64,000 nucleotides of DNA. Origin: Varroa destructor (Eukaryota; Arthropoda; Arachnida; Mesostigmata; Varroidae). Made by a program: the position numbers and the translations under genes. This document shows, one piece after another, positions 38,260 to 50,059 of the stretch (the first letter of the stretch is position 1; every line of letters begins with the position of its first letter). The notes below the pieces were generated by a model. That model ran no database searches. It was not told the DNA's origin and saw nothing but the letters and a program-made list of their open reading frames with translations. Location of the stretch: positions 22,189,061 to 22,253,060 of the forward strand of contig NW_019211456.1 of assembly GCF_002443255.2 (NCBI RefSeq), written 5' to 3'.

Positions 38260-41200
38260 CGGCACGCGCTTATGCCAATCAGATGTTCGTATGGAAAATT
38301 AAATAGTTTTTGAAGCTTCCAAAGAAAGCTAAAAACGGAGGCTTTAAAAGCTTCTGTGTTAGCCAAACAATATCATTGATTCGAGTACGGCTGAGTTTTA
38401 ATAAGCGCTAGTGAAAATTCAAATATGGCAAATTATGTTTATCCAAATAAAGTTTGACAGCATTTTTTAATTATTGTATATTGGTTAATTTACCGGTAGT
38501 ACAGAGCAGATGTAGATTTCTAAGGTATGAATACTTTGGACGTCCTCTCTTACTAAAAAACTACTTACTAAAAGCGAAATATTGTGCAGAAAGGGGTAAA
38601 TAGAAGGGGAATAGTGGCGATTAGTGGACAACAAGCCCATAGTAGAATAGCTTGGAAAATTAGGTACGAGACTTTTCAAACGTTAATATGCGCCCAGATT
38701 TATAGATAGTATATTATGCTCCCGTAATGTGCACTGGTAGCGATTTTGCCTACTAAACCTAAAGTAACTTAAGGTCAAATTCGGGCATGGACGCATTTTT
38801 GCTTTGTGTTGATCAGTCGTCTGAGGTAATGCGGTGCAATCTAGTCTAGACTCCAAAAACAAAACATAAATACTCCTATTATCATTTGGCCGCCTTCCTC
38901 TTTATTATCCAGATTCTGTATATGAATTATATTTACAATACTGAAATGTCTCTATAAGAAACAAGATCACAACTGCAGAAAACGTTCCACTGTAGTTGTA
39001 TTTTATTGTCCTTCGGTTAATAACTCGTTAGTACAAGTAGTAAAACACAGTATGAGTATTACTCAAAAATGTAGTAAATTTCGACATGAAATATGTACGT
39101 GACGAGAATATGGCCTTTATCTTGGCCAATAATTTTTGCGTCATAGATCCGATCATTCTTTCGTCAACCATCTCTGTAGATTTGGAACACTTCAGATCTT
39201 CATGGTATTTCTATAGTAGAATAGATTTCGTTAAGTTAGCATGGTAATATTAGAGAAATTTGAAAGAAAACATTCAAACAGGTGTATGTTGTTCGCACGT
39301 GGCCTGACAATACTAACAGGTGATCGTCGTGCACGTACTCACAGACTACTGAGATCTCGTCTTCTATCGTGGTAAGGTATGTGCCCAACTATATTGAGAC
39401 TTATTAAGGATGATGAAGAAAAATAAATCCTCATAAGAAATGCACGGATGATTCTATCGATCGAAGATGTCTGCTCGCGCTGTACTGGCCTACTAAACAG
39501 GATAAAAATATAGCACCCTATAAAAGAGATGGTCAAGCAACTGCTCAAAGGCACAAAAGTTAAGAATATTGTGCGAACTTGTACGGCCTCTTCGAATAGA
39601 ATTTTTAGGATGAGCGATTACTTTTCCGCTTTAAAGATATTTGAAAATCGCTTTTCCCTGTCTCTTGAAGTCAATTTTGGTCACTTCAGGAGGTGGTACT
39701 TCAGAAGATGGACAACAATTGGGAACGGTTGCGGCTATGGATCATACCGTTTTCCCTCATTGAACACTTTATAAAATTAGCCCAATCGGTCTATTCAAAA
39801 TGTTTATGTTAATTGCTGCTTAGCGACAGGAAATGAGTATAGTGTATTAAACACTATCAAACAGGCACCAATTTAACGTTATAATGAAATTATGCCGATA
39901 CTGAAAAGAGTATTTCTGTTCCCGGTGTAATATGGCTACATCGAAGCTATCCACACTCCCATTTGATAGAACAGTCATAGGAAAAGTGGCTGACCTCATT
40001 CAACCGACAATTCGTCGCTTTATAGCCATCGCTAACTTTACCGACATTGTTGTTTTGGGACGAACTCTCGGATGACGTAGGCGAGGCGTCGATGCGTATG
40101 GGCGACCTGAAACGGAAATCAAATCAGTATCCTCTCTTCCATGCATGAGACATTGCCGGGGTCGTCCAACTCGAGAATGTAGAGAGTAGCGTTGGCAGCT
40201 GAACAATCTAGGCCCAACAATGCCAGACTCACGGCAAGTAACAAGGCCGACGACAACTCTCGAATGTTTAAGCCAAAATTTAAAGCTGTGGAAAATGGAA
40301 ATTGTCTCAGAAGCCTGATTCTTCATGTCGTGTATCAATGATGCGATGTGTTGAGATAGGTGTGTTAAACAACAACATAAAAACAAAGCGCTAAACCTTC
40401 TCAGTTTGATAAACGGAAGCAAAATAATTCATACAATAATCGCGTTTACCTATTTGTTTTCTAAGTAACGTGAAGATGTTACATGCGCCTAATTTGTCGT
40501 TAGCTATTGATTCAATCTTCGTTATAATAATGATCTAATAATGGTGTTTTTTAGATACAGGTTTGCTACAGGATTGAGATGTACGCTGTCACCGAAACGA
40601 CTTACTGAACCCATTTGGGTATCGCTTATATATTAAATGGACACCCCAAAACATATGTAATGTCTTGCATCCTTACAGCTATACTTACATTTCACTAAAT
40701 CAAATAAATGGTTGGCACAATTTCGAATTTTCAATATATGGACAATATACCCCTGGTGCTCTTTACGATTTAATACATATAGTAATGTACATTCGAATTG
40801 TGGAAAGCTTTGGCTGCTGCCAGTCAAAGGCCAGGTCTTTCTAAAACAAAACAACAAACTTATCCTGGCGTGCAATAATGCGTTGTTTTTTTTTTCCAAT
40901 CTGAGCGAAAATCAACTACTATCCAATCTTTTGCGCTAAACGAACCCCCGTCCAAATTAATAAGATTGACCGTCTATGTTATTGCTGATTTGCACGCCAT
41001 TTATTGTAAACACTAGGAAGATTGGCATGAAACAAACCGGAGAGGTCTTAACAAAGTTTCAATCCAAAAGATCTGATACAGAAAGTAGCGGGCGTTTTAA
41101 CGAAGAGAGTATCAATCTAGATAAATCGAATTTTTTCATCTTTTGGCCCTTCGTATTTTTAAGGTATGTATTCTGCTATGAGCCCAAAATTTAATTCACT

Positions 41201-42455
41201 TCTTTATATATACATATAAATAACTTATTTTTTTTTTACCTACTGATACTTTGCTGAGTTTACGCCTCATTGTATCGTCTGATGAACGATTAAACGGAAA
41301 CTCGATTGAAACCCGATTTCGATTGCAATATAATTTGATAAAATAAAGCTGACCATCAGAGGTAGCACCTTTAGCATATGCAGAAGACGTGGTTGAGATG
41401 TTGTTTTCTTATTTAAATAGAGTTATAGAAACAGTTCATCGTTCTTCCCAAAGCCCAATGCCCCTATCCACTTCATTAATTACGTAAGCCCGCATACTTT
41501 ATAAAGTATAATTCAACGTTACATTCCCGTTCAAAGGCACGTTTTCTTGTGGCCTGGTCGCTTCTTCGAAAGGCATTTATTACATTAGTCGCTATTGAAC
41601 GTCTGACTAACACCAACACTTACCAAAACGATCTTCCGAATAGTTTAATAAAGATCACTGAGACTGTTGGTAACAAAGCTACTTTACAAAATCATCAAAT
41701 TCAACTTTACTTTATTGTTTGTCAGCCTATAGCTAGTAGCAGTTACGTGGTACGCTTCTTACGGCATCCACCTCAAGACGGTTTCATTAAACCAATGAGA
41801 TTATATATACATTAATCATGTAAATGTATTTATGTTTGATAAAAATATTTGCTCATAGAACATACCTTCACGACGGCAATAATGATGACATAAGAGATAA
41901 TACGTCTGTTTCCGAGTAGACTTTTTCTTATGAATACTCTATATATGATCGAAGAGTGGTTAAAATTTACACAACATTAGGTCGAGCAATTGATTTCGTT
42001 GGGGCCATCATTTCAGGAACTTATTTTAATGTTGATATGGCTATTATGCCTTGATACGCTTCGTTTCCGAATGCGCAGCCGTTGATATGGGTGATATAAT
42101 GCTACAGGGAAGAGGCCGGCCGTTGTGCTTCAATATCTAGAGCCCGCATTGTAGCTTATATATCTATTTATTTTTTTTTTTTAGAAATACAGGAAGAAAA
42201 AGAGGCAGACCGAACGCAAACTAGTGTTAAAGTCGACTGCGCCGTTGCGTTGCATTTGACTCGCGCGTAACGGTGTTGTCAAGGTGACAAAATATCGCTT
42301 AGAGGTCACTTGTTGATGTAGATAAGTTTCGATTAAAAGAGTTATTATGTTTTCTTGACGTATCAAAGAGAATAGGATTGTCGTCTGGGAAGAGAAAAAA
42401 TATTAGTTTGATGAAGCGATTGTTTGACGAAAGACCTCACAAAGCTGCGGACACA
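38260..42455. other. Spacer between gene 1 and psi-C
   Basis: Mostly AT-rich with no clear gene. A possible minus-strand signal-peptide exon at about 40119-40285 is treated under findings. A near-palindromic AAGCTT-containing stretch lies at 38311-38352. Confidence 0.45.
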
Positions 42456-42460
42456 GGACA

Positions 42461-43071
42461 TTGCAAGTATTAGGCTTTAACGGAGCCTCGTCAAGGTCCA
42501 TCAACCATTTGCACTTGAACCCTAAAGGCTTTCATCGTAGACGCTCTGTCCATTTATCCGCTGGCCTTGGACGCACTTACGGCGGATTTTATCTTCACGA
42601 ATGGGATCCGCGCGTGCTCGATACTGATGCAAAAGTTGTGCGAACGGCGTTTTCAGACCTACCTGAACATGTCCGACTTCCGTGCAAGAGGAGGTAATTG
42701 AGTTTATAATATCCAATACCAAAGTTATCGTTAGGGACTGGTGTAGAAAGGGTGCCTTCCTTCAATTCAAATATATAAAACATGCTCTGTGCACGAGCGA
42801 GGTATAGCTGTGAAGGCATGGCACGTTTGACCGGTGCGCACATTGATGCGGCGCAAAAGCCGAAGCCAATGCCGCGCCTAGCAACATCTGCTGTATTTAT
42901 GTCCGTTATCAACAAGGCTCGCAGGATATTTTCAAGTCCAGATTTGGCAAAAAGACTATTCAGTACAACTCAAGTTGGCCTGTAAGGGCCTCGAAAACAG
43001 ACCTAAACGGCGTAGAAGCAAGAGGCAACGCCAGATCAGCTGTCGGATAGCTGCTCAAAATGTACTCAATA
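42461..43071 (+). pseudogene. psi-C: full-length but broken copy of the 14-Cys secreted family
   Basis: NHLHLNP at 42503 is a degraded CHLREL block. RACSI (Cys at 42615) and KLC (42639) match the third and fourth framework cysteines. A frameshift follows; then CPTSVQEEVIEFI (Cys at 42670) matches C-ATPLQREIINFI of gene 2. DWCRKGAFLQFKYIKHALC has its two cysteines at 42742 and 42790, exactly 16 codons apart as in gene 2. After another frameshift come HIDAAQK and, frameshifted again, ICCIYVRYQ (paired Cys at 42889) and a GKK block with two later cysteines lost. The tail GNARSAVG, a TAG stop at 43048-43050, then LLKMYS matches GNAKSLLGRLFSLY. It is clearly non-functional. Confidence 0.87.
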
Positions 43072-43079
43072 GAAAAGAC

Positions 43080-45380
43080 AGATTTCATCCGGGTGCTATG
43101 TTAGTCCTTATTATCTACACAGAAAGTTGACCTATTTGGTTAAAGTCCACAGCCCTTGACAATAAAAATATCTATCACGCACGAAGTGTGAAATAACAAT
43201 ATTCTTTTTTCTGTCGTGATTTATTCGTGATCGTACACCTATTTAGCCGTTTACCAATCGATCGTCAACAAATCAAAATACATTGCTTGAAAACAAATAA
43301 ACATATAAAGGCATTGGATAATATTCATCTCTATGATACAATGGTCTTAATACAGCGTACGATTTTAAAATCAAGTAAATCTGCAATTACTTTTGATAAT
43401 AACAATAATTTAAACTTTCTTCAATGAAAACTATTTCCGTTTAAGTGATTATTTGCTATTCTACTAAAAAAAAATAGCTGAAATAATTTTTTTAAAGATA
43501 TAATATATCAGACTAGCAAAACGTGAAGATGTTATTATAAATTTAACAAAATCTACCCTCAACATTTTTCGATAAGACGCTTACTGTAAGTTGCAGTTCT
43601 AGTAAAGCACTAGAAGCACAAAACTCTTTGTCATCGTTAAAAGCGTTCGACTGATATTCTTCTTGGCTGTTGGTCTTTGGTAGTAACTATGCAATCGATG
43701 ATAGAAACGGTTTGCTGTTTTTCTAGGGAAGCAGAATCATTTGGTTATTACCTGAATAAGTTCCTATGAACTTTTCCCTCATAGGAGAGCTATTCAGCCA
43801 AACAACGATGGAGCGGAAAAAGAAAAGCAAACAATTCTAGGTCATCCGAAAAAAAAACAAGATATATAGGTTATGGTTGTAATTTGATTTGTCGAGATAT
43901 GGTCACTATGTTAACAATGAATTTTAGATCGATACTTAAATTAAATCGTTATAATAGATAAATATAGTTCAGATAGCAGAGATAATTCTTTTTAGCTCAA
44001 CTTTTATTCGTGTTTTTGTTACTAGTCTTTTTTTCTAACTTACGGCATACACATTTAAGGGTGTCTTCCCTATGATACCGCGGGTAGAAGCGTTTACGTT
44101 GCCCATGCTCCGTACAGCACGTTTTTCCTGCACAAAGATTAACTAACGAAGGAGGGCATGTATGTAGAAAACAATCTGCCGGTAACCTTATGTTTAAAGA
44201 ACCACTGTTCCAAGCCTGCCTAAAGCAATGATAGTTACAACTCGTGATACCGCAAGATTGAAGCGTGGAACCTTGAAATTCTCTCGACGGCAATAGCCTT
44301 GAATGGGTTTTCCTAAACTCTCAAAAAAAGGAATACTATCTGCATTTAAAAGCGAACTTACAAAGAGCCTTATATAAGGACACATTGCAATCCAGTTTAA
44401 AATTATAGCCCTTTAGTTTTAGAGAACTGTATGTTTTCGCATACATAGGGAACTTCGAAATCATGTCTAAATAGCGAAGCAATGTGTCACACAGTACACA
44501 GTGTTGTATTCTCGAGAGCTCAGCAATCATAATGCTTGACTAATGACTCTAAAACGAATTAAGCAGTAAGTCCATTATTAATTGGATATAGACCTGTAGG
44601 TCCCAAGTGGCTCCACGGTTTCACCAACCCAAGTAGCACCTCAGCCCGGTGTAACACAAACATTGCAGTACGTTTTTGTCTGACGATGCACAGACCCCTT
44701 TGAAATGCTTAGACTTTGGGCTGCTTTCGGTGCTTTCCACTCTTCGTTTATACATCGAGTACCAGTTCACGGTGGAAGCCTTCTGGAACCATTATTGAAC
44801 TATTAGTTCGGTGCTGTTTTTTTGTTGTTGATTCGATCGTTTCGGAATACGGTAACTCACTAATTGCGAGACAGATAGACGAAGCAGTCTATAGGTACGT
44901 CAAGCATTGTGTAATTGCCCGGGTTACTATATTAAACTGCTTTCGAGTCATTTCGCGTTTGACAACTGGCAAGCTCGTATGTCAACATGACAGTCTTTTG
45001 TGGTTTGTCCTGCTATTGGACCAGAAAAAGCACCTACAACATCTAGGGTAGGATGAACGACGTGCAGTAAAGCTAATCTTTAGTTAGTGGAATCCAGTTT
45101 AGCAGCGAAGGACGATTCGCATCGGATACCATCTAGAGATAATTGTTTTTGTTAAGTAAAGACCGGTTGGTTCTGCGATACTGATCATATAGGACTGCTC
45201 GAATATCGATTAGATCGGATTGAGTGATATCTTAAGTTTACTTATGTATTATGTAATAGAAATAGATGTGACTGCCTGAGCTATTATTATTGGTATCCTT
45301 ATTTTCAAAATTTAGCTTGGACGAGAGCCAATCGAACCGGCGCACATAACAAATATGTATTTCGAATAAGGACAACGGTC
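43080..45380. other. Spacer between psi-C and gene 2
   Basis: No confident gene. A cysteine-rich minus-strand open frame ends at 43997 and is discussed under findings. The 111-codon + frame at 44716-45051 has no signal peptide or recognised motif. Confidence 0.45.
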
Positions 45381-45385
45381 GAGAC

Positions 45386-45393
45386 TATATAAG
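45386..45393 (+). promoter_or_regulatory. TATA box of gene 2
   Basis: TATATAAG with an initiator-like TCCAGTT whose A is at 45418, 32 bases downstream: canonical core-promoter geometry. The start codon is 145 bases further on, longer than the leader of gene 1 or gene 3, which suggests a short leader intron. Confidence 0.65.
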
Positions 45394-45481
45394 AAACACG
45401 ACAAAGAGGCGTAATCCAGTTAATGCACCTCAACTTTCTTTCTTGGTTCACTACTATTAGCTAAAATCGCAGCTCCAGCAG

Positions 45482-45557
45482 GTAACTTTCAGCTAAGTCA
45501 AAAGCTGACACACTAGGCACTGAACTAACCTTTTTCTGCTCGAGCCAGTTTTGTCAG
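45482..45557 (+). other. Possible 5'UTR intron of gene 2
   Basis: AGCAG|GTAACT at 45481/45482 resembles a donor, and the pyrimidine-rich CTTTTTCTGCTCGAG leads to AG acceptors at 45547-45548 or 45556-45557. Removing about 67-76 bases would give a leader close in length to those of genes 1 and 3. Inference only. Confidence 0.3.
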
Positions 45558-45562
45558 CTAGT

Positions 45563-46243
45563 ATGAATATCTACCTTGGTATCGCATTTGTGGCGCTTCT
45601 TGGAAGCTTACCAAAGGATGTATTGGGCAACGGTTGCCATTTGCGCGAACTCGACTTCTGCGCCGCTGCTGCCGCAGGTATCAACAAGGTCCCGGTTACT
45701 GATGAAGAAATTGACAGGTGCTGTTCCATGACCAAGGAAGTCAAACACTGTGTTTTTTCATTTTTCGACAGATGTGCAACACCTCTGCAGCGAGAGATTA
45801 TAAATTTTATCACCGAAGGTCCAATTAAGACCGCCGAACGATTCTGCGTGAAAGGTGACGAACTCCGAAATCAGTATCTTCAGCAAGCAGGGTGTTTGGC
45901 CAAGGCCCAGCCCAACGCAAAAGTGTGCTTCGAAGATGTCAGAGCCGGCCTGGAGCGACTTGAAGTAGCGAAGTTCGATGATCGAATTCCAATGGCCTGT
46001 TGTATTTACCGTCGCTACAAAAGATGTGTCATCGGTGTGATTGAAAAGCAATGCGGAAAGGAGATAATTGAATTCGGCGAACTCGTGGCTAAAATGATTA
46101 TCGGTAACACGGTCAACGTTGTGTGCCAGAGTTACGATTCAAATCCTGTCTGTAACGCTATTTTGCCGCTTCCCGGTACCAAAGCTACAGGTCATTCGAA
46201 ATCAATTTTATCCAAGCTACTCAGTGTCTACACATTAATGTAA
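45563..46243 (+). CDS. Gene 2: secreted 15-cysteine protein, 226 residues
   Basis: Paralogue of gene 1, same length, function unknown. The frame opens upstream on a TTG, but the ATG at 45563 begins the signal peptide MNIYLGIAFVALLGSLPKDVLG. The mature protein starts NGCHLRELDFC and keeps the family blocks: VTDEEIDRC, C-ATPLQREI, RFCVKGDELRNQYL, GCLAKAQ, ACCIYRRYKRC, EKQCGKE, VVCQSYDSNPVC, and a C-terminal LPLPGTKATGHSKSILSKLLSVY. All 14 framework cysteines are present plus one extra directly after the third (RCC), giving 15. An unpaired cysteine could allow dimerisation; that is inference. One uninterrupted coding exon. The final motif has Leu in place of one Pro seen in genes 1 and 3. No transmembrane anchor beyond the signal peptide. 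Confidence 0.9.
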   Translation: MNIYLGIAFVALLGSLPKDVLGNGCHLRELDFCAAAAAGINKVPVTDEEIDRCCSMTKEVKHCVFSFFDRCATPLQREIINFITEGPIKTAERFCVKGDELRNQYLQQAGCLAKAQPNAKVCFEDVRAGLERLEVAKFDDRIPMACCIYRRYKRCVIGVIEKQCGKEIIEFGELVAKMIIGNTVNVVCQSYDSNPVCNAILPLPGTKATGHSKSILSKLLSVYTLM

Positions 46244-46278
46244 ATATTTTACAATTTTACAGCCTGTTAATAAGATCA

Positions 46279-46302
46279 AGCGGGGGGCGGGGGGCGGGGG
46301 GG
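46279..46302 (+). repeat. G-rich tract in the gene 2 3' region
   Basis: Four adjacent runs of six to eight guanines separated by single C residues, about 40 bases after the gene 2 stop codon and before its poly(A) signal. It is the strongest G-quadruplex-like sequence in the window and would lie in the 3'UTR RNA. Confidence 0.7.
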
Positions 46303-46335
46303 GTACTGGCACCTTACATTGCTTGTTTGCTAGGG

Positions 46336-46341
46336 AATAAA
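46336..46341 (+). terminator. Polyadenylation signal of gene 2
   Basis: AATAAA 93 bases after the stop codon. Confidence 0.6.
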
Positions 46342-46344
46342 TTA

Positions 46345-49300
46345 AGTTACTGAAATGCGTGCGCCTTACAAGCCACGCCTGCTTGAAGACATTTGTTTCG
46401 GTTAAACATAATTCATAACAGCGAATGATCGTTGTCATAATAGTGACTTAACAACTGGGCCCTGTTTGTGAATCTTCAATACTTCAAACAGCTGTTTAAT
46501 AACAGCTAGATAAAATAGTCATTTTCTAATGAGACATACGACGACATCTCTATCCGATTTTAGTATTCTTTTCATTGATTTTCGATTCAGGCCGCGTTTA
46601 TATCGACATGACGGCAGTCTTTAGCAGTGTTCAGATATAGCCATTTCTAATACAGAGGTAAAACGTTATCATAGAAAGATACCACTTACTCTTTCGGCTA
46701 TCCATATACCGTTAATCAAAGAAGTCCGTCACTACTACGCATCACAAAGAAAATCTTCGATATTTCGACGACGTACACTTGTTGATAGAGAATTTAGATC
46801 AGTTGTGTCAGCGTTATGTTATTGCCATCATGGCCAGGGTTTGATGAGGGAAAAATCAATACGACACGAGGGTTGTCCTCGAGCAGCGCAATCAATATTA
46901 CCAGCTAGTTCTATGATTCTAGATATGATAAACAACACTCAAATTATATGTTGGATCGTCATCGAAAGCTCTAAAATAAAGATAACCTTCTGACAGTAAT
47001 AGAATCGTTGTTGTCAGTGTACATGTACATATGTCTAACAATAATTTACTTCTGCAATAGTGATTAATTAAACAAGCCGATGAAAGGACCGATTGGAACA
47101 ACGTTGGCCTGTTACACATCGCGACCGCCGTTTTAAGAAACACAACATTCAAATTTAACACAAGATTCATTCGTTGCTATTGCTGGTAGGTTTTTACTTG
47201 AATATAGACTCTTCGATCATATACCCGTATGTGCATACGTTGTTTGCCCCGTATTTGCCCCGTAACGACTTTTTCCAGCGAGAAGGTCGCGTCGAGACAA
47301 GTGAATACTTCATAAGTTACTATGGCAATCATGGCAGTAGCACAGGACCTTTAAATTGTTCCCTCATACTCGCTGAGATGGCGCGAGAACGCATAAAGGC
47401 TGCATAGAAACTAGGATCGTAGTTGTCACAAGAACATGTGGCACAAAAGCAGGGCCCATTGGTATTATCGTTGAGCGTGGTATTCGTAAGGGAAGTTTCA
47501 TTGGAAACGTGCTTTTGGACACATTAAATATAAATATGTGTCTGATTCAATAAGGCTAGAACTGCCCTCTACGAGACGGACAGTTCCGCCTTCTATATTA
47601 CATTAGTCATGAAGTGTTTCAGTAACAGCTCAGACAAGTCATACGCAAGACACAACGAAGGGCAAGATTGCAAGGAGTGCTCTCGAAGTAACTTCATATA
47701 ATAGATGACGTAACAATATTCTATTCGAAGCGACTTCAAAGGCGTAAGGCAATAGCTCGATCTTTTCATCGTGGTGTACTCAGCGTCAGAGTTATATATG
47801 AAGAAAAAAAATATATATATTCAATGAGACGGCAAAGTCTCTTCGTGCTTTTCAGCTACTGCTGTTAGTACCTATAAACGCAGTCGACACTACAATGAAT
47901 CTCTTGTAACACCCAAGAATAAAAACGAACCACGTTATGAAGACGACAACGTAAGCCTTTTCTGAAAATTTGAATAAAATAAAAATATCTATTATAAAAA
48001 TAACTTTCCTATAGTCGATTGCCAAAGCGAAATTATATATGATGCTGCTAAATAAATTCTTGTGCTGACTGATGTTTCTTCAAAACTGCGAAACGCTACA
48101 TAATCACAGTTAAGTCCATACAGAACTGGCTACTTGTCTGAAAGTTATATAGTTACTGAACTTACTGCGCCGATAATAATAACCTTTAGGCGATTTATGA
48201 AGTGCTTCATGTGCGTGCAATCGTCAGATAGTCTTTATCATTCAAGTAATACCCAACTATGGAACAGATAAATTCTATGGGTTCATTTCTCGGATAAACA
48301 AAATTGGTGCCCATTATCATCATCAGAACCTCTCTCCTTCTGAGCGTCGAACGCCGTGCCAACTGGCAACTGCTGACCAAATCCAGTACCTTTTCATCAG
48401 CGATGAGCCTCGGTGGTAAGCTGCTCTTGTGAGCTCTACGGAAAACGAAGTAAGAGAAAAATCGAAAAGAACATTTAAATAGAACCAAGCAAAGTGATGT
48501 CGTCTAATCCGATATACTTATTTAGCGGTGTATTATCTTAACGGGCCGATCTCTGTTGAACAGATAGTTTGCGGTAAGATTCACGGTGTTGGTGCACTAT
48601 CTCAGTAGCAAGTCAAGAAGATTCGGTTACTCATTTATCTAGCGGTTTATATATACTGCCGCTATCTTCGAATCTATGAGTCTCTGAAAAAACGAGATTA
48701 GTAGCGTTTCTGTCCTATTAGCCTACAGGAGTCAAGCAACTCTACAAGTCACATTGTATAATAGCAGAAGCAGACTATTGCAGGGTGTTGACCTTCGATT
48801 TATATCGCTTCACCGTATTTGTTCTACTGATACGTCCGTCCACGGTGTTAGCCTCGTTTCTCTCGTCTGCAGAGAGAGAAACGTCGTTTTCACTATCGAC
48901 TTAGCGTCTTTTGAAGCGGATCTGGGGATATTCTAGATGACATTGCAGTTTCCATAGAACCGCGCCAGAAAAAAATGTACACATTTAAAGCTCGTTCTAA
49001 GCTGTTTATTATAATATGATCGATTTTTGAACCAAATGGCTTTTTTTTTTCTGGAAACGCGGCCAGTGCTTGAAGCCAAAATGCTATTCTTGCTTTCATT
49101 ACGCTAATATCAGTCGTCTTCCTTGGTTGGGCTTCCTTGGTTTAGCGGTCCCAAAATTAAAAGACGGACTGAAGAGCCGGCGAACGGCTGTTTGATTGCG
49201 CGAGTGCTGTAGCATTCAAAGGTGATGCAGCACCCACAAATATATGACGTCTACCGATAAGCTCAAGTTTCGGCCGGTTCGGAAAAGCAGAGAAAATGCG

Positions 49301-49470
49301 AAGGCACTATACCGTAATATATTAACGTCATTCGTCGCTTTAGACTTACGAATAAGGAAGATTCGAACTAATTAAAACCGCGGTCTGCAGCACCAGAATA
49401 TAACAGACCATGTTCGAGCTGACGGCAAGAAAACAGAGTCTTAGTTTACCCTGTATCATCCTTCTTTACA
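46345..49470. other. Spacer between gene 2 and psi-D
   Basis: AT-rich, no gene, RNA or recognised mobile element. Confidence 0.5.
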
Positions 49471-49477
49471 AAGGAAG

Positions 49478-50000
49478 ATACAGCCTCTCGTAGTATGCGT
49501 TGCAGCTAAGGCTGCATTTGGCACCACAATAATGGTTACGAACAAATGTCGTCTTCGCCGGTTGGATCTTGCGGTGGTGCAAGATGCGGTCACCGAGGCC
49601 AAAATCAATAAACTAGGCAAGAAACTGTACGGCCGAGTGTGCCGCACTTACCTAGTTTCGGACAGGGGTTCATTTGGCCAGAGAGATTCTGCAGAAGAAA
49701 TGATGCCTTGAACATGCCCTGTGTGGCTAGAGCAAAACTTCAGGGAAAGTAGTGCCTGATCAAGGTACAGGCTGCATTTGAGAAGGTCGAAGAGTACAAA
49801 ATTTAAAGGACCGCGCCACTGCAGTATGCTGCGTGTACACCCACTGCAGTCGGACGACTACTTCAAACATTTTTAAAGTATTATGCCAAGGCTTTGAGTT
49901 TAATCCAAAATACTCTACATTGCTACTATCGCCAGGATCGAAGTCCAAGGGTAATTGCAAGTCGACTATTTCTGAACTGTTTAGTGCCTATGCCTCAATT
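49478..50000 (+). pseudogene. psi-D: broken copy of the 14-Cys secreted family
   Basis: The reading begins KIQPLVVCVAAKAAFGTTIM then TNKCRLRRLDL (Cys at 49547), matching signal peptide plus CHLRELDL. The codon where the family start ATG is expected reads ATA (49478-49480). A middle segment is deleted. ERFC then NMPC (Cys at 49720) precedes VARAKLQGK and a TAG at 49750-49752; VQAAFEKVEE continues in frame and meets a TAA at 49804-49806. VCCVY corresponds to the paired-Cys block, and the tail FEFNPKYSTLLLSPGSKSKGN with KSTISELFSAYAS matches gene 3 closely. The second framework Cys is Ala. Two stops, the lost start and the deletion make it a pseudogene. It lies tail-to-tail with gene 3. Confidence 0.88.
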
Positions 50001-50059
50001 CAAGGTATCGTAATGACGCCAGTGAACGCCATGGTAACGCGATATACGTAAGCTATTCC

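Noticed and set aside
43997..44293. Prokineticin/astakine or spaetzle-like cystine-knot identity for the Cys-rich frame
   Set aside because: Cysteine spacing does not fit either pattern on inspection, so no family name was given.
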